From Serinicoccus chungangensis (GTDB taxonomy: Bacteria; Actinomycetota; Actinomycetes; Actinomycetales; Dermatophilaceae), in contig NZ_CP040887.1 of NCBI RefSeq assembly GCF_006337125.1, positions 2,542,001 through 2,606,000 of the forward strand: a DNA stretch of 64,000 nt, read 5' to 3'. This document shows positions 32,596-44,942 of this stretch, piece by piece. The notes beneath the pieces are model-generated. The model saw only the letters and a list, made by a program, of their open reading frames with translations, did not search any database and was not told where the DNA came from. Every line of letters begins with the position of its first letter. Position 1 is the first letter of the stretch. Position numbers and translations under genes: made by a program.

Positions 32596-33302
32596 GACCG
32601 TGCCTCCGCCTGGTCGGCGTCGGCACCGGCCTCGTCGCGCCGGGCGTCCCGCTGCTCGACGTAGTCCTGCTGGCCGCTCGTGGCGCCGGTGACCTTGCCC
32701 TGGTAGTAGTCGCGCTCCTCCATGCCCTCGGCCATGGGGAACGGCGGGGTGAGCATGTCCGGGCGCAGCGGCGCGAGCAGCTGGTGCTTCTCGTAGATGA
32801 GCGGGGCCCGCTCGGAGTCGGCCATCTCGTACTCGTTGGTCATGGTGAGCGCGCGCGTGGGGCACGCCTCGATGCACAGGCCGCAGAAGATGCAGCGCAG
32901 GTAGTTGATCTGGTAGACGCGGCCGTAACGCTCGCCGGGGCTGAAGCGGGCCTCGTCGGTGTTGTCCGCACCCTCGACGTAGATGGCGTCGGCGGGGCAG
33001 GCCCAGGCGCACAGCTCGCACCCAACGCACTTCTCCAGGCCGTCCGGGTGCCGGTTGAGCTGGTGGCGACCGTGGAAGCGGGTCGCCGTCTTGCGCTTGA
33101 CCTCGGGGTACTCCTGCGTCGGCACCTTGCGGAACATGGTCCCGAAGGTCACCCCGAAGCCGGCCACCGGGGCGAAGAGCTGACCGAGCAGCCCCGGCTC
33201 CTTCCTGCCGTCGCCGGACACGGTCTCGCCGCGACGGGCGGGGGTGCTGTCGGCGTGCGTGCGGGCGGGCTCGTCGGTATGAGGCTCGGTCGGGTCAGCC
33301 AC
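32592..33302 (-). CDS. nuoI: NADH-quinone oxidoreductase subunit I (two 4Fe-4S clusters)
   Basis: 236-residue ferredoxin-type subunit. Cluster motifs C92, C95, C98, C102 ([12 protein letters not shown]) and C137, C140, C143, C147 ([12 protein letters not shown]) are complete. The N-terminal ~35 and C-terminal ~40 residues are charged extensions. GTG 33302 lies within the end of nuoH (8-bp overlap). Conserved downstream phrases [18 protein letters not shown] and [12 protein letters not shown] are usual in actinobacterial NuoI. Confidence 0.97.
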   Translation of the reverse strand: MADPTEPHTDEPARTHADSTPARRGETVSGDGRKEPGLLGQLFAPVAGFGVTFGTMFRKVPTQEYPEVKRKTATRFHGRHQLNRHPDGLEKCVGCELCAWACPADAIYVEGADNTDEARFSPGERYGRVYQINYLRCIFCGLCIEACPTRALTMTNEYEMADSERAPLIYEKHQLLAPLRPDMLTPPFPMAEGMEERDYYQGKVTGATSGQQDYVEQRDARRDEAGADADQAEARS

Positions 33303-34725
33303 GGCGCTCCTCCTCGGTGGTGCGGTCGGTGCCAGGGTCGTCGGCGTCGCGGGGGCCGGCGGCGACGGTCACCGGTCGGGCCTGCTCGACGGCCGGCCGC
33401 GGCTCGACGAGCCGCTGACCGGGCATGGGTGGGACGGGGTACCCGTCGGCGAACGGGTCGATCTCCTCGGGGACCTCCTGCGCCTCCTCGCGTGCCGCGG
33501 CACGACGCTGGGCGTAACGGTCCCAGAGGAGGATACCGATGAGGACGAAGACGCCGATGCCGCCCAGGGTCAGCACGGTCACCCAGCGGCCCTCGCCGAA
33601 GTAGCCCTCCTGCGCGGACCGGATGAGCATGACGGCGACGACCCAGACCAGCGACAGCGGGATGAGGATCTTCCAGCCGAGCGCCATGAACTGGTCGTAG
33701 CGCACGCGCGGCAGCGAGCCGCGGACCCAGACGTAGAAGAAGATGAAGCCCCACATCTTGGCGGTGAACCACAGCAGGCCCCACCAGCCGGAGTCCAGGG
33801 CGCCGTCGAAGAGGACGTTGAGCGGCCACGGGGCGTGCCAGCCGCCGAGGAACAGGGTGGTGGCCAGCGCGGACACCGTGAACATGTTGATGTACTCGCC
33901 GAGGAAGAACATGCCGAACTTCATCGAGGAGTACTCGGTGTGGAACCCGCCGCCGAGCTCGCCCTCGCCCTCCGCGAGGTCGAAGGGCAGCCGGTTGGTC
34001 TCGCCGATCATCGTGATGACGTAGACGACGAAGCTGAAGAACAGCGGCACGATGTACCACAGCGGGATGCCCAGGACGGTGCTCTGCTGCTGCGCCTCGA
34101 CGATCTGGCTGGTCGACATCGAGCCGGCGTAGAGGAACACGGCGACCAGGGACAGGCCCATGGCGATCTCGTAGGAGATGACCTGGGCGGTGGACCGCAG
34201 CCCGCCGAGCAGCGGGTAGGTCGAGCCCGAGGACCAGCCGGCCAGGACGAAGCCGTAGGCGGACACGCCGGCCACCGCCAGGACGAGCAGCACCGCGACC
34301 GGGGTGTCGGTCAGCTGCAGCGGGGTGGTGTGCCCGAACATCTGCACGTCCCCGCCCAGCGGGATGATGGCGAAGGAGACGAAGGCCAGCGACGCGACGA
34401 TGAGCGGCGCGGCGTAGAACATCAGCTTGTCCGCGCCCTTGGGCGTGACGTCCTCCTTGAGGAAGAGCTTGATGCCGTCGGCGGTGGTCTGCAGGATGCC
34501 GAGCGGACCGAGCCGGTTGGGCCCGGGGCGCTGCTGCATGCGCCCGATGACGCGTCGCTCGAACCAGATGACGATGACGACGGAGATCATCACGTAGACG
34601 AACAGCAGGAAGGCCTTGACGAGCGAGAGCCACCACGGGGTGTCGCTGAAGTCGGCGGCCGGGAGGTCCTGCGTGACGAGCGGGACGCTCGCCATCACCT
34701 CGGGGTATGCCGTGAGCAGGCTCAT
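33295..34725 (-). CDS. nuoH: NADH-quinone oxidoreductase subunit H
   Basis: 476-residue quinone-chamber subunit with eight helices ([53 protein letters not shown]). The C-terminal ~75 residues form a proline- and arginine-rich cytosolic tail not found in E. coli NuoH (325 residues). ATGA overlap with nuoG. The 326-residue paralogue at 1385-2365 lacks this tail and has [16 protein letters not shown] in place of the ETNR loop, a diagnostic difference between the two complexes. Confidence 0.97.
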   Translation of the reverse strand: MSLLTAYPEVMASVPLVTQDLPAADFSDTPWWLSLVKAFLLFVYVMISVVIVIWFERRVIGRMQQRPGPNRLGPLGILQTTADGIKLFLKEDVTPKGADKLMFYAAPLIVASLAFVSFAIIPLGGDVQMFGHTTPLQLTDTPVAVLLVLAVAGVSAYGFVLAGWSSGSTYPLLGGLRSTAQVISYEIAMGLSLVAVFLYAGSMSTSQIVEAQQQSTVLGIPLWYIVPLFFSFVVYVITMIGETNRLPFDLAEGEGELGGGFHTEYSSMKFGMFFLGEYINMFTVSALATTLFLGGWHAPWPLNVLFDGALDSGWWGLLWFTAKMWGFIFFYVWVRGSLPRVRYDQFMALGWKILIPLSLVWVVAVMLIRSAQEGYFGEGRWVTVLTLGGIGVFVLIGILLWDRYAQRRAAAREEAQEVPEEIDPFADGYPVPPMPGQRLVEPRPAVEQARPVTVAAGPRDADDPGTDRTTEEERRG

Positions 34726-37265
34726 GCCTCACCTCGTGCGGTCGGTCGGTCGGGTCCGGCGGTGCTGCCGGCGGACAGCGAGACCACGGCCCCGGCGTCC
34801 ACCCCGAGGGTGGCCCGGACCGTGCAGCCCGGGGAGTTGGTCGGCAGCCAGACCACGCCGTCCTGCATGGCGGTGACCTGGACCGGCAGCTCCAGCGAGC
34901 CGGTCGTCGTGGCGACCCGCACCGTCCCGCCGGCCTGGACGCCGGCGTCGGCGGCCGTGGCCGCGGACAGCCGGGCCACCGCCGTGGGGGCGGTGCCGGC
35001 GAGGAACGGCTCCCCGTCCTGCAGACGGCCCGCGTCCAGCAGGTGGTGCCAGGTCGCGAGGACGGCCTCACCGGCGACGGGGCTGGCCGGACCGGCCGCG
35101 GCGACCGTCGGGGCGGCCGGCCGGGTGCCCGCCCACCGGTCCAGACCGGTGAGCTCGTGCCGGACCTCGGTGACCGTGCCGGTGCCGAGCCGCACGCCGA
35201 GGGCGTCGGCGAGCCGGTCGAGGATGACGTGGTCGGAGCTGGCGCCGGACGCGATGGCCCGCTCGAAGGGCCGCAGCCGGCCCTCCCAGGTGACGTAGGC
35301 GCCGGCCTTCTCCTGCTGCGGCGCCACCGGGAGGATGACGTCGGCGTAGGCGTGCACCTCGCTCTCGCGGACCTCCAGGGAGACGACGAAGGCGCGCTCG
35401 AGCGCCCGCCGGGCGAGGGCCGGGTCGGGCAGGTCGTCGATCTCGACGCCGCCGACCACGAGGGCGTCCAGCTCGCCGTCCGCGGCGGCCTGGAGGATGG
35501 CGGTGGCGTCGCGCCCGACGGTGCCGGGGAGCACGTCCACGCCCCACCGGTCGGCGACCTCGGCCACGGCACCCGCGTCACCGACCGGGCGACCGCCCGG
35601 CAGCAGCCCGGGGAGCGTGCCGACGTCGACGGCACCGCGCTCACCGGCGCGACGGGGCACCCAGGCGAGGGCGGCGCCGGTGGTCTGCGCGAGGGCCACG
35701 GCGGCCGACAGCGCCCCGGGGGTGGCGGCGAGGCGCTCCCCCACGAGGATGACCGAGCCCGTGGCGAGGGCGTCGGAGGCGGCGTGCACCGGGTTGACGT
35801 CGAGGGCCTCGACCGGGCCGTCGTCGGCCGTGCCGGGGCCGTCGCTGCGGCGCTGGGCCAGCGCGTGCAGGACCTCCGCCTCGGTGCCCGGCGCGGAGGA
35901 CAGCAGCATGCCGTCGAGCTTCTCCAGCCCCCGGGTCGCGAACGGCGCGACCGCGAACACCTGGGTGGCGTGCTTGCGCAACCCCTTGCGCAGCCGCAGG
36001 AAGACGATCGGGCTCTCCTCCTCCGGCTCGAGGCCGACGAGCAGGACCGAGGGCGCCGCCTCGAGGTCGGCGTAGCTGACCTCGCGCTGACCCGCGACGG
36101 CGGCGGCCAGGAAGTCGGCCTCCTCCGCGCTGTGCGGGCGGGCCCGGTGGTCGATGTCGTTGGTGCCGAGGGCGACCCGCGCGAGCTTGGCGTAGGCGTA
36201 GGCGTCCTCGACGCTCACCCGGCCACCCGGCAGCACCCCGACGCCACCGGCGGCCCGCGCCCCGGACAGGCCGGCGGCCGCGGCGGCGTAGGCGTCGCGC
36301 CACGAGGTGACGGCATACTCCCCGTCGCTGCCGCGCACGACCGGGTCGTGCAGACGGTCCGGCAGGGTGGCGTAGGCGAAGGCCCACCGGCCCTTGTCGC
36401 AGTTCCACTCCTCGTTGACCTCGGGGTCGTCGAGGGCCATCCGGCGCAGGACCTGGCCGCGGCGGTGGTCGGTGCGCAGCGAGCAGCCGGAGGCGCAGTG
36501 CTCGCACACGCTCGGCGTGGAGACCAGGTCGAAGGGGCGGGAACGGAAGCGGTAGGCCGCGCCGGTCAGCGCCCCCACGGGGCAGATCTGCACGGTGTTG
36601 CCGGAGAAGTAGCTCTCGAAGGGCTGCTCCTCGTAGATGCCGACCTGCTGCAGGGCCCCGCGCTCGATGAGCGCGATGAACGGGTCACCGGCGATCTGCT
36701 CGGAGAACCGGGTGCACCGGGCGCACAGCACGCACCGCTCGCGGTCCAGCAGCACCTGGCTGGAGATGTTGACCGGCTTGGGGAACGTCCGCTTGACGTC
36801 CTCGAAGCGGGAGGTGGGGCGCCCGTCGGACATCGCCTGGTTCTGGAGCGGGCACTCGCCGCCCTTGTCGCAGACGGGGCAGTCGAGGGGGTGGTTGACG
36901 AGCAGCAGCTCCATGACGCCGGTCTGCGCCTTGTCGGCCACCTCGGAGGTGTGCTGCGTGCGCACGACCATGCCCGGCGACACCGCGATGGTGCAGGACG
37001 CCTGGGGCTTCGGCATGGGCTTGAGGTTGCCCTCGCGGTCCGGGGTGGACACGTCCACCAGGCACTGGCGGCAGGCCCCGACGGGCTCCAGCAGCGGGTG
37101 GTCGCAGAAGCGCGGGATGTGGATCCCGACCTCCTCGGCGGCCCGGATGACGAGGGTGCCCTCCGGGACCGCGACCTCGACGCCGTCGATGGTGACCTCC
37201 ACCGTCGGCACGTCCTCCTCGGTCACCTCGTCGGGGATGGTCGGGTCACTGATCTCCACGCTCAT
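34722..37265 (-). CDS. nuoG: NADH-quinone oxidoreductase subunit G
   Basis: 847-residue iron-sulfur subunit of the NADH-oxidising module. N-terminal [2Fe-2S] and [4Fe-4S] motifs are visible ([43 protein letters not shown]) and [17 protein letters not shown] for the next cluster, followed by a molybdopterin-oxidoreductase-like domain without cofactor (about 290-750). ATGA overlaps on both sides (nuoF and nuoH). Its presence marks the second complex at 26329-42704 as the true NADH-oxidising one. Confidence 0.97.
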   Translation of the reverse strand: MSVEISDPTIPDEVTEEDVPTVEVTIDGVEVAVPEGTLVIRAAEEVGIHIPRFCDHPLLEPVGACRQCLVDVSTPDREGNLKPMPKPQASCTIAVSPGMVVRTQHTSEVADKAQTGVMELLLVNHPLDCPVCDKGGECPLQNQAMSDGRPTSRFEDVKRTFPKPVNISSQVLLDRERCVLCARCTRFSEQIAGDPFIALIERGALQQVGIYEEQPFESYFSGNTVQICPVGALTGAAYRFRSRPFDLVSTPSVCEHCASGCSLRTDHRRGQVLRRMALDDPEVNEEWNCDKGRWAFAYATLPDRLHDPVVRGSDGEYAVTSWRDAYAAAAAGLSGARAAGGVGVLPGGRVSVEDAYAYAKLARVALGTNDIDHRARPHSAEEADFLAAAVAGQREVSYADLEAAPSVLLVGLEPEEESPIVFLRLRKGLRKHATQVFAVAPFATRGLEKLDGMLLSSAPGTEAEVLHALAQRRSDGPGTADDGPVEALDVNPVHAASDALATGSVILVGERLAATPGALSAAVALAQTTGAALAWVPRRAGERGAVDVGTLPGLLPGGRPVGDAGAVAEVADRWGVDVLPGTVGRDATAILQAAADGELDALVVGGVEIDDLPDPALARRALERAFVVSLEVRESEVHAYADVILPVAPQQEKAGAYVTWEGRLRPFERAIASGASSDHVILDRLADALGVRLGTGTVTEVRHELTGLDRWAGTRPAAPTVAAAGPASPVAGEAVLATWHHLLDAGRLQDGEPFLAGTAPTAVARLSAATAADAGVQAGGTVRVATTTGSLELPVQVTAMQDGVVWLPTNSPGCTVRATLGVDAGAVVSLSAGSTAGPDRPTARGEA

Positions 37266-38575
37266 GCGGGCTGGCTCTCCTTCGCGAAGAGGGTGTTGCG
37301 CCCGGCCGGGAAGGTCTCCTGCCAGGGCGTGTGCATGGCCTCCTCGAACTCCTCCCGGAAGTACTGGATGGCCGAGGTGATGGGGCTCGTGGCGCCGTCC
37401 CCCAGGGCGCAGAAGGCGCGGCCGAGGATGTTGTCGCAGATGTCGTCCAGCTTCTCGATGTCACCCGGACGGCCCTGGCCGGCCTCGAGCCGCTCCAGGA
37501 TCTGCTTGAGCCAGAAGGTCCCCTCCCGGCACGGCGTGCACTTGCCGCACGACTCGTGCGCGTAGAAGTCGGTCCAGCGCGACACCGCGCGCACCACCGA
37601 GACCGTCTCGTCGAAGATCTGCAGCGCGCGGGTCCCGAGCATGGAGCCCTCGGCGGCGACCGACTCGAAGTCCAGGGGCACGTCGAGGTGGGCGTCGGTG
37701 AAGATGGGGGTCGAGGAGCCGCCGGGGGTCCAGAACTTCAGCTTCTTGCCGCCGCGCATGCCGCCGGCCATCTCCAGCAGCTCGCGCAGGGTGATGCCGA
37801 GCGGGGCCTCGTACTGCCCCGGGCGCTCCACGTGGCCGGACAGGCTGAACAGCCCGTAGCCCTGCGATTTCTCGGTCCCCATCCCGGCGAACCAGTCGGC
37901 GCCGTGCAGGACGATCGAGGGCACCGAGGCGATGGACTCGACGTTGTTGACCACGGTCGGGCGGGCGTAGAGACCGGCGACCGCAGGGAACGGCGGCTTG
38001 AGGCGGGGCTGGCCGCGACGGCCCTCGAGCGAGTCGAGCAGCGCCGTCTCCTCGCCGCAGATGTAGGCGCCGGCACCGGCGTGGACGGTGATGTCCAGGT
38101 CGAAGCCGGACCCGAGGATGTCCTTGCCGAGGTAGCCCGCGGCATACGCCTCCTCCACCGCCCGCATGAGGCGGCGGTAGACGTGGACGATCTCGCCGCG
38201 GACGTAGATGAAGGCGTGGTGGCAGTCGATCGCGAACGAGGTGATGATCATGCCCTCGATGAGGAACTGCGGAGCCGCCATCATGAGCGGGGTGTCCTTG
38301 CAGGTGCCCGGCTCGGACTCGTCGGCGTTGACGACGAGGTAGCGGGGACCGCCGTCCGGCGGGGGCAGGAAGCCCCACTTCATGCCGGTCGGGAAGCCGG
38401 CACCGCCGCGTCCGCGCAGGCCCGACTCCTTGGCGGCGGCGACGAGGTCGGCCGCGTCGCCGGCGAGCGCCGTGCGCAGGGCACGGTAGCCCTCGTGCTG
38501 CTCGTAGGTCTCCAGGGTCCAGGACCGCTCGACGTCCCAGAACTCGGACAGGATCGGGGTCAGCTGAGTGCTCAC
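37262..38575 (-). CDS. nuoF: NADH-quinone oxidoreductase subunit F (FMN, NADH site)
   Basis: 437-residue flavoprotein that oxidises [17 protein letters not shown] and [12 protein letters not shown] form the NADH/FMN site; [18 protein letters not shown], the GGSSTP loop and the N3 cluster cysteines [11 protein letters not shown] plus FCALGDGA are all present. GTG start overlaps the nuoE stop (GTGA). Typical length. Confidence 0.97.
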   Translation of the reverse strand: MSTQLTPILSEFWDVERSWTLETYEQHEGYRALRTALAGDAADLVAAAKESGLRGRGGAGFPTGMKWGFLPPPDGGPRYLVVNADESEPGTCKDTPLMMAAPQFLIEGMIITSFAIDCHHAFIYVRGEIVHVYRRLMRAVEEAYAAGYLGKDILGSGFDLDITVHAGAGAYICGEETALLDSLEGRRGQPRLKPPFPAVAGLYARPTVVNNVESIASVPSIVLHGADWFAGMGTEKSQGYGLFSLSGHVERPGQYEAPLGITLRELLEMAGGMRGGKKLKFWTPGGSSTPIFTDAHLDVPLDFESVAAEGSMLGTRALQIFDETVSVVRAVSRWTDFYAHESCGKCTPCREGTFWLKQILERLEAGQGRPGDIEKLDDICDNILGRAFCALGDGATSPITSAIQYFREEFEEAMHTPWQETFPAGRNTLFAKESQPA

Positions 38576-39515
38576 GCCTCGTCTCCCTTCGTCTCGTCGA
38601 CGTCCTTGACGCCCTCGGAGGTGGGCACATCGTCGGGTTCGTTGGCGTCGGTGTTGACCGAGCCGTACATGCCCTGGGACTGGCCTCCGGCCTGCCCCTC
38701 GGAGGTGGCCTCGGTGTCGGTCCCGGAGTCGGGTCGGGGTGCGGTCCACCCCTTCTCCTTGGCGAGCAGGGTGCCGCGCAACGAGGCCTGCCCCGCGCCG
38801 GGCCCCTCGTCGGCCAGGCCGTCGGGGAAGCCGGCCAACACCCGGCTGACCTGCTTGAACGTGCAGACGCGGGAGGGACCGCGGGTCGGCGTCACCGGCT
38901 CCCCGGCGCGCAGCCGGTCGGTGAGCTCCTTGGTGCTCTCCGGGGTCTGCTCGTCGAAGAACTCCCAGTTGACCATGACCACGGGGGCGTAGTCGCAGGC
39001 CGCGTTGCACTCCACCCGCTCCAGGGTGATCCGGCCGTCCTCGGTGGTCTCGTCGTGGCCGATCCCGAGGTGCTCGCTCACCTCGTCGAAGATCTGGTCG
39101 CCACCCATGACCGCGCACAGGGTGTTGGTGCAGACCCCCACGGTGTACTCGCCGTTGGGGTGCCGCTTGTACTGGGTGTAGAACGTCGCCACCCCGCTCA
39201 CCTCGGCGGTCGTGAGGTCGAGCAGGTCGGCGCACAGCCGCACCCCCCGGCCGGTGACGTAGCCGTCCACCGACTGCACGAGGTGCAGCAGCGGCAGCAG
39301 GGCCGAGCGCTTCTGCGGGTAGCGGGCGATGACCTGCTCGCCGTCGGCGACCAGCCGGGCCAGCACGTCCTCCGGGTAGGGCTCCTCCGAGGCGTGCAGC
39401 GGCGTGTGGTGGTGCAGGGGTCCGTGGTCGGAGTGACCGGGCACGCTGTGGTGCACCCGTCGCTCGGACGCCTCGTCCAGCTGGCTGCGCATGTCCTCGC
39501 GCTCGTGCGTACCGC

Positions 39516-39519
<4 letters not shown>
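38572..39519 (-). CDS. nuoE: NADH-quinone oxidoreductase subunit E (2Fe-2S) with C-terminal tail
   Basis: 315 residues. The thioredoxin-like [2Fe-2S] domain has ligands C130, C135 (CTNTLC) and C171, C175 (CNAAC). Compared with ~166 residues in E. coli, it has a histidine-rich N-terminal extension ([20 protein letters not shown], residues 23-42) and a ~75-residue acidic C-terminal tail. The histidine-rich stretch might bind metal (speculation). ATGA overlap with nuoD. Confidence 0.96.
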
Positions 39520-40933
<1,414 letters not shown>

Positions 40934-40934
<1 letters not shown>

Positions 40935-41764
40935 CAGGTGTAGCTCCTGCGCTGGTCGGGGGCCGGGACGGTGGCACCCTTGTACTCGACGGGGATGCCG
41001 CCCAGCGGATAGTCCTTGCGCTGCGGGTGGCCGGGCCAGTCGTCCGGCATGAGGATGCGGGTCAGGCCCGGGTGACCCTCGAAGACGATGCCGAACATGT
41101 CCCAGGTCTCCCGCTCGTGCCAGTCGTTCGTCGGGTAGGTGCCGACGATCGACGGGATGCGGGGGTCCTCGTCGGGACAGGTGACCTCGAGGCGCACCCG
41201 GCGCACCCCGTGGGTGATGGACTGGAAGTGGTAGACCGCGTGCAGCTCGGCACCGGTCTGCTGCGGCCAGTGCACCCCGGAGACGCCGGTGCACACCTCG
41301 AAGCGCAGCCGCGGGTCGTCGCGCAGCGGTCGCACCAGCGCCAGCAGGTGGTCCCGGTGCACGTGCAGCGTCAGCTCGCCGCGGTCCACGACGACCCGCT
41401 CCAGACCGGCGGCGAAGGCCTCGGGCGCCGCGGCCTCGAGGGCGTCGACGACCTCGTCGAAGTAGGAGCCGTAGGGGCGCTGGGCCGCACCCGGCATGAG
41501 GACGGGCACGTCCAGCCCGCCGTAGCCCGAGGTGTCGTTGCCCAGGGAGGCTCCGAACATGCCCTTCTTGCGGGCCACCTCGACCGGGTCGTGGTCCTCG
41601 GCGCGGGTCGCGGCCGGGACCGAGCCCCCGCCGCTCTCCTGCGCGTGGCCCGGGCTGACCTTCTGGTCCTCGGTGCGTTCCGGTGCGTTGACCCGGTCCT
41701 CCGTGGTCTCCTGCACCACCGGCTGCTTGTCCGGGGTCTCCGGACCGCTGCTCCGCCCGCTCAC
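40934..41764 (-). CDS. nuoC: NADH-quinone oxidoreductase subunit C
   Basis: 276-residue 30-kDa subunit; [20 protein letters not shown] and [19 protein letters not shown] are diagnostic. The first ~65 residues are a polar extension. GTGA overlap with nuoB and TGATG with nuoD. The nuoC1 paralogue (4339-4959) is shorter and reads ETHEMFG in the same motif. Confidence 0.97.
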
Positions 41765-42315
41765 GCCAGCAACCCCTTCATCTCGCTGGTCGGCATCGCC
41801 TTCATCGCGGCCGACTCCGCCGCCCGGGCGGCCTCCTCGCGGTTGACCGAGAACTTGAACTCCCGGATCTGCTTGTGCAGCTCCAGCACCGCGTTGAGCA
41901 GCATCTCGGGCCGCGGCGGACAGCCCGGCAGGTAGACGTCCACGGGGACGATGTGGTCGACCCCCTGAACGATGGCGTAGTTGTTGAACATGCCGCCGGA
42001 GCTGGCGCAGACACCCATGGAGATGACCCACTTGGGGTTGGGCATCTGGTCGTAGACCTGACGCACGACCGGGGCCATCTTCTGGGACACCCGGCCGGCG
42101 ACGATCATGAGGTCGGCCTGCCGCGGGGTGGCGGCGAAGCGCTCCATGCCGAAGCGGGCGATGTCGTAGTCGGGGGTCCCCACCGCCATCATCTCGATGG
42201 CGCAGCAGGCGAGCCCGAAGGTGGCGGGCCACACGGAGTACTGCCGGAGGTGACCGGCCAGCCCCTCGACCGTGGTCAGCATGATCCCGCCGGGGATCTT
42301 GTCCTCGAGTCCCAT
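41761..42315 (-). CDS. nuoB: NADH-quinone oxidoreductase subunit B (N2 cluster)
   Basis: 184-residue subunit with the N2 [4Fe-4S] ligands C37, C38 (LACCAIEM), C103 (GVCASSGG) and C132 (PGCPPRPE). The 23-base gap to nuoA upstream holds a GGGAAGTGAG-like ribosome site. The C-terminus is short and helical. Confidence 0.98.
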   Translation of the reverse strand: MGLEDKIPGGIMLTTVEGLAGHLRQYSVWPATFGLACCAIEMMAVGTPDYDIARFGMERFAATPRQADLMIVAGRVSQKMAPVVRQVYDQMPNPKWVISMGVCASSGGMFNNYAIVQGVDHIVPVDVYLPGCPPRPEMLLNAVLELHKQIREFKFSVNREEAARAAESAAMKAMPTSEMKGLLA

Positions 42316-42338
42316 CGTTCAGCTCACTTCCCTCGTGC

Positions 42339-42704
42339 TCAGTCCCATTCGAGGCCGCCCCTGCTCCACTCGTAGACGAAGGGCACCGACACGACCACCA
42401 GGAAGAGCAGCATGGCCAGGACGGAGAAGAGCCCCACCTGGTCGAAGGCCACCGCGAAGGGGTAGAGGAAGAGCACCTCGACGTCGAACACGATGAAGAG
42501 CATCGCGGTCAGGTAGTACTTCACCGGCACACGGCCGCCCTCGTGGGCCTGCGGCGTCGGCTGGATCCCGCACTCGTAGGCCTCGGCCTTGGCACGGTTG
42601 TAGGTCGTCCGCCCCAGCAGGGCACCACCGAAGACCGACCCGAAGGCGAACAGGAGGCCGAACAGCAGGAAGAAGACGACCGGCAGGTACGGGTGGTAGT
42701 CCAT
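42339..42704 (-). CDS. nuoA: NADH-quinone oxidoreductase subunit A
   Basis: 121-residue membrane subunit, first of the nuoA-N operon. [20 protein letters not shown] and [20 protein letters not shown] are diagnostic. ATG 42704 is preferred to GTG 42716 because AAAGGAG abuts the GTG directly but sits 11 bases before the ATG. It follows the menJ-like gene on the same strand by 85 bases. Confidence 0.97.
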   Translation of the reverse strand: MDYHPYLPVVFFLLFGLLFAFGSVFGGALLGRTTYNRAKAEAYECGIQPTPQAHEGGRVPVKYYLTAMLFIVFDVEVLFLYPFAVAFDQVGLFSVLAMLLFLVVVSVPFVYEWSRGGLEWD

Positions 42705-42767
42705 CAGTGCCAGCACTCCTTTCGAGAGATGCCCGGCGTCGGGCTCGCCAGGGTCGCGCGCGTTCCA

Positions 42768-42773
42768 ATCCTA
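42768..42773 (-). promoter_or_regulatory. Possible -10 box TAGGAT of the nuo operon
   Basis: In the 85-base gap after the menJ-like gene, the minus strand carries TAGGAT about 63 bases before the nuoA ATG. No convincing -35 is seen. It may give the nuo operon its own promoter in addition to read-through from menJ. Confidence 0.35.
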
Positions 42774-42789
42774 GGGGTGGACGTGGCCG

Positions 42790-44085
42790 TCATGCCGCAG
42801 GGGTCATCCGGCTCAGCGCGTTGATCACCCGGTCGTCCATCCCGCCGCCGCGCTCTTGCGGCAGGTTGGCCATGATCTTGAGCAGCAGGCGCATGAGGGA
42901 GCGCCGCGGCAGACCGTACCTCACCGCCAGGCGCATGACCTCCGGCTTGCCGATGAGCGTGGCGAAGTGGCGGCCCAGGGTGTAGTAGCCACCCAGCGAG
43001 GCCTTCATCGCCGCGGTGTAGGACTGCAGCACCACCTCGGTCTCCCCCGGGGTGGGCCGCGCCAGCGCGGAGGCGATGACCTCCGCGGCGTGCCGGCCGG
43101 ACTCCATCGCCTCGGCGATGCCCTCGCCGTTGAACGGGTTGACCATCCCCCCGGCGTCGCCGACGAGCAGCAGGCCCCGGTCGTAGAGCGGCTGCCGGTT
43201 GAAGCACATCGGCAGGGCCGCCCCCCGGATCGGCCCCTGCTGCGTCTCCTCGGAGAACGTCCAGTCCTGCGGCATCGTCGCGATCCAGCGCCGCATGACG
43301 TCGCGGTAGTCGAAGGTCCCGAACGCCTCCGCGGTGTCCAGGATGCCCAGCCCGACGTTGGCGGTGCCGTCCCCGACGGGGAAGATCCAGCCGTAGCCGG
43401 GCATGAGGACGTCGTCGCGGCCCTGCTCGTCCTTCGTCCAGAGCTCCAGCCAGGACTCGAGGTAGGGGTCGGCGTGCCGCGGGGTCTCGAAGTAGGCGCG
43501 CACCGCGACCCCCATGGGCCGGTCGTCGCGCTTGGGTCGGTCCATGGCCAGCGAGAGCCGGCTGGAGTTGCCGTCGGCCGCCACGACCACCCGGGAGCGG
43601 AACTCGCGGCGCTCGCCGGTGGGGCGCCCGTCCGGGCCCATGACCTTCGCCTTCACGCCGCAGATGTGGCCGCGTGCGTCCAGCACCGGCTCCTGCACGT
43701 TGATGCCCTCGAGCAGGCGCGCGCCGCGGGTCACGGCGTGCCGGGCGAGGATCTCGTCGAGGTCGTGGCGGGTCCGGACCAGCCCGAAGCCCGGGAACGT
43801 CTCGTTGGCCGGCCAGTCCAGCTCCAGCCGCATCCCCCCGCCGAGGATGCGCAGACCGCGGGTGCGGTGCCACCCGTCGGCCTCGTCGATCGGCACCCCC
43901 AGGCTGATGAGCTCGCGCACGGCGCGCGGCGTCAGACCGTCGCCGCAGATCTTGTCGCGGGGGAACGTGGACTTCTCCAGGAGGAGGACGTCGAGGCCGT
44001 GCGCCGACAGGTATGCCGCGGCGCTCGCCCCTCCTGGACCGGCTCCGACGACGATCACGTCGGCGGTCTCGACCTGCTCATTCAC
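42790..44085 (-). CDS. Geranylgeranyl reductase family flavoprotein, probable menaquinone reductase
   Basis: 431-residue FAD enzyme of the geranylgeranyl-reductase family. The dinucleotide motif VVGAGPGGASAAAYL opens the protein; ICGDGLTPRAVREL and LLVGDAGGMVNPFNGEGIAE (second FAD contact) are family hallmarks. In Mycobacterium the homologue MenJ saturates one isoprene unit of menaquinone. Its neighbours here (nuo, menG, menF, menD) support that role over chlorophyll or archaeal lipid roles. GTG 44085 is preferred to TTG 44109 because GAGG lies about 9 bases upstream and the TTG is within a palindrome. Sits just upstream of nuoA, same strand. Confidence 0.88.
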   Translation of the reverse strand: MNEQVETADVIVVGAGPGGASAAAYLSAHGLDVLLLEKSTFPRDKICGDGLTPRAVRELISLGVPIDEADGWHRTRGLRILGGGMRLELDWPANETFPGFGLVRTRHDLDEILARHAVTRGARLLEGINVQEPVLDARGHICGVKAKVMGPDGRPTGERREFRSRVVVAADGNSSRLSLAMDRPKRDDRPMGVAVRAYFETPRHADPYLESWLELWTKDEQGRDDVLMPGYGWIFPVGDGTANVGLGILDTAEAFGTFDYRDVMRRWIATMPQDWTFSEETQQGPIRGAALPMCFNRQPLYDRGLLLVGDAGGMVNPFNGEGIAEAMESGRHAAEVIASALARPTPGETEVVLQSYTAAMKASLGGYYTLGRHFATLIGKPEVMRLAVRYGLPRRSLMRLLLKIMANLPQERGGGMDDRVINALSRMTPAA

Positions 44086-44100
44086 GCTGTGACGCCTCGC

Positions 44101-44133
44101 TTGTGACAACCTTCACGAACGTCTCGAAGTCTA
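44101..44133 (-). promoter_or_regulatory. Promoter region of menJ-like gene with TTGTGACAA palindrome
   Basis: TTGT-G-ACAA (44101-44109) is a perfect odd palindrome 16 bases upstream of the GTG start. The minus-strand -10 candidate TAGACT is at 44128-44133, so the palindrome would lie in the leader, just past the transcription start. It could be an operator (a Rex or CRP-like site was considered; the match to either consensus is partial). The rest of the gap up to 44222 shows no gene. Confidence 0.35.
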
Positions 44134-44222
44134 GGCCCGCACTCCAGGCAGATCGGCCCAGGGGGGCCTGAGAGCCAATACGTCACACGACCTGCGCCAA
44201 ATCCGCCGCGCGGCCCTCGGCG

Positions 44223-44942
44223 TCACCGCGTCAGGACGTCCGCGAGCCGCAGCGGGCGACCGTACTGCTCCGCCAGCTCGGCGGACTGGGCGAGGAAGAG
44301 CTCGGCGCAGGCGAGCGCGTCGGTGAGCGCCGAGTGGGCGCGGTAGCGGGGCAGCCGGTAGTGCCTGCGGCAGGCGTCCAGCCGCAGCCGCCCGGAGGCC
44401 AGCTCCGGGGTGGGGACGCGCAGCATCCGCTGCGCCAGCGTCAGCGTGTCGACCACCTGGAGCGGGACGTCGGTGCCGTAGAGGCGGCGGCAGGCCGCGG
44501 CGAGGAAGTCCGTCTCGATCTGGGCGAAGTGGGCCAGCAGCACCCGGCGCACGGGGCGGGCGTCCTCACCGTCCTGGGCGGACCCGGTCCGCAGCGCCTC
44601 CAGCACCCTCGGGAGCACCTGGGCGAGGTCGGGGACGTGCGCGAGCCGGTCGTCGGTCAGGCCGTGGTGGACCGCGGACTCCCCCACGGGTCCCTGCGGC
44701 CGGACGAGCTCGTGCCGGGCGTGGGCCAGCAGGATCCGGCCCTGCGCCACGGGGACGTGGCCGACGGAGAGGACCTCGTGCCGGCGCGGGTCGAGCCCGG
44801 TGGTCTCGAGGTCCAGCGCCAGCAGGCGGACCTGGTCCAGCGGGGTGGCGGGGTCGACGGCGGACGCGGCCGCGAGGTCGGCCAGCGGGGTGCCGGGCCC
44901 GGGGCGGGGGCGGCGGCCCGGGAGCAGCTCGCGCAGACCCAT
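44223..44942 (-). CDS. DEDDh 3'-5' exonuclease (PolIII epsilon-like)
   Basis: 239-residue exonuclease-fold protein. Motif I LALDLETTGLD has metal ligands D44 and E46; the C-terminal HSALTDALACAELFL supplies the DEDDh histidine and last aspartate. LSVGHVPVAQGRI and VHHGLTDDRL are typical of the subfamily linked to CBS/DUF294 proteins. The ATG overlaps the stop of the upstream CBS-domain gene (TGATG), so the two act together. The substrate is uncertain: DNA, RNA or a nucleotide. Confidence 0.85.
   Translation of the reverse strand: MGLRELLPGRRPRPGPGTPLADLAAASAVDPATPLDQVRLLALDLETTGLDPRRHEVLSVGHVPVAQGRILLAHARHELVRPQGPVGESAVHHGLTDDRLAHVPDLAQVLPRVLEALRTGSAQDGEDARPVRRVLLAHFAQIETDFLAAACRRLYGTDVPLQVVDTLTLAQRMLRVPTPELASGRLRLDACRRHYRLPRYRAHSALTDALACAELFLAQSAELAEQYGRPLRLADVLTR

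Noticed and set aside
44101..44222. Small RNA or riboswitch in the gap before the menJ-like gene
   Set aside because: No conserved aptamer fold recognised; only a promoter-like box and a short palindrome.
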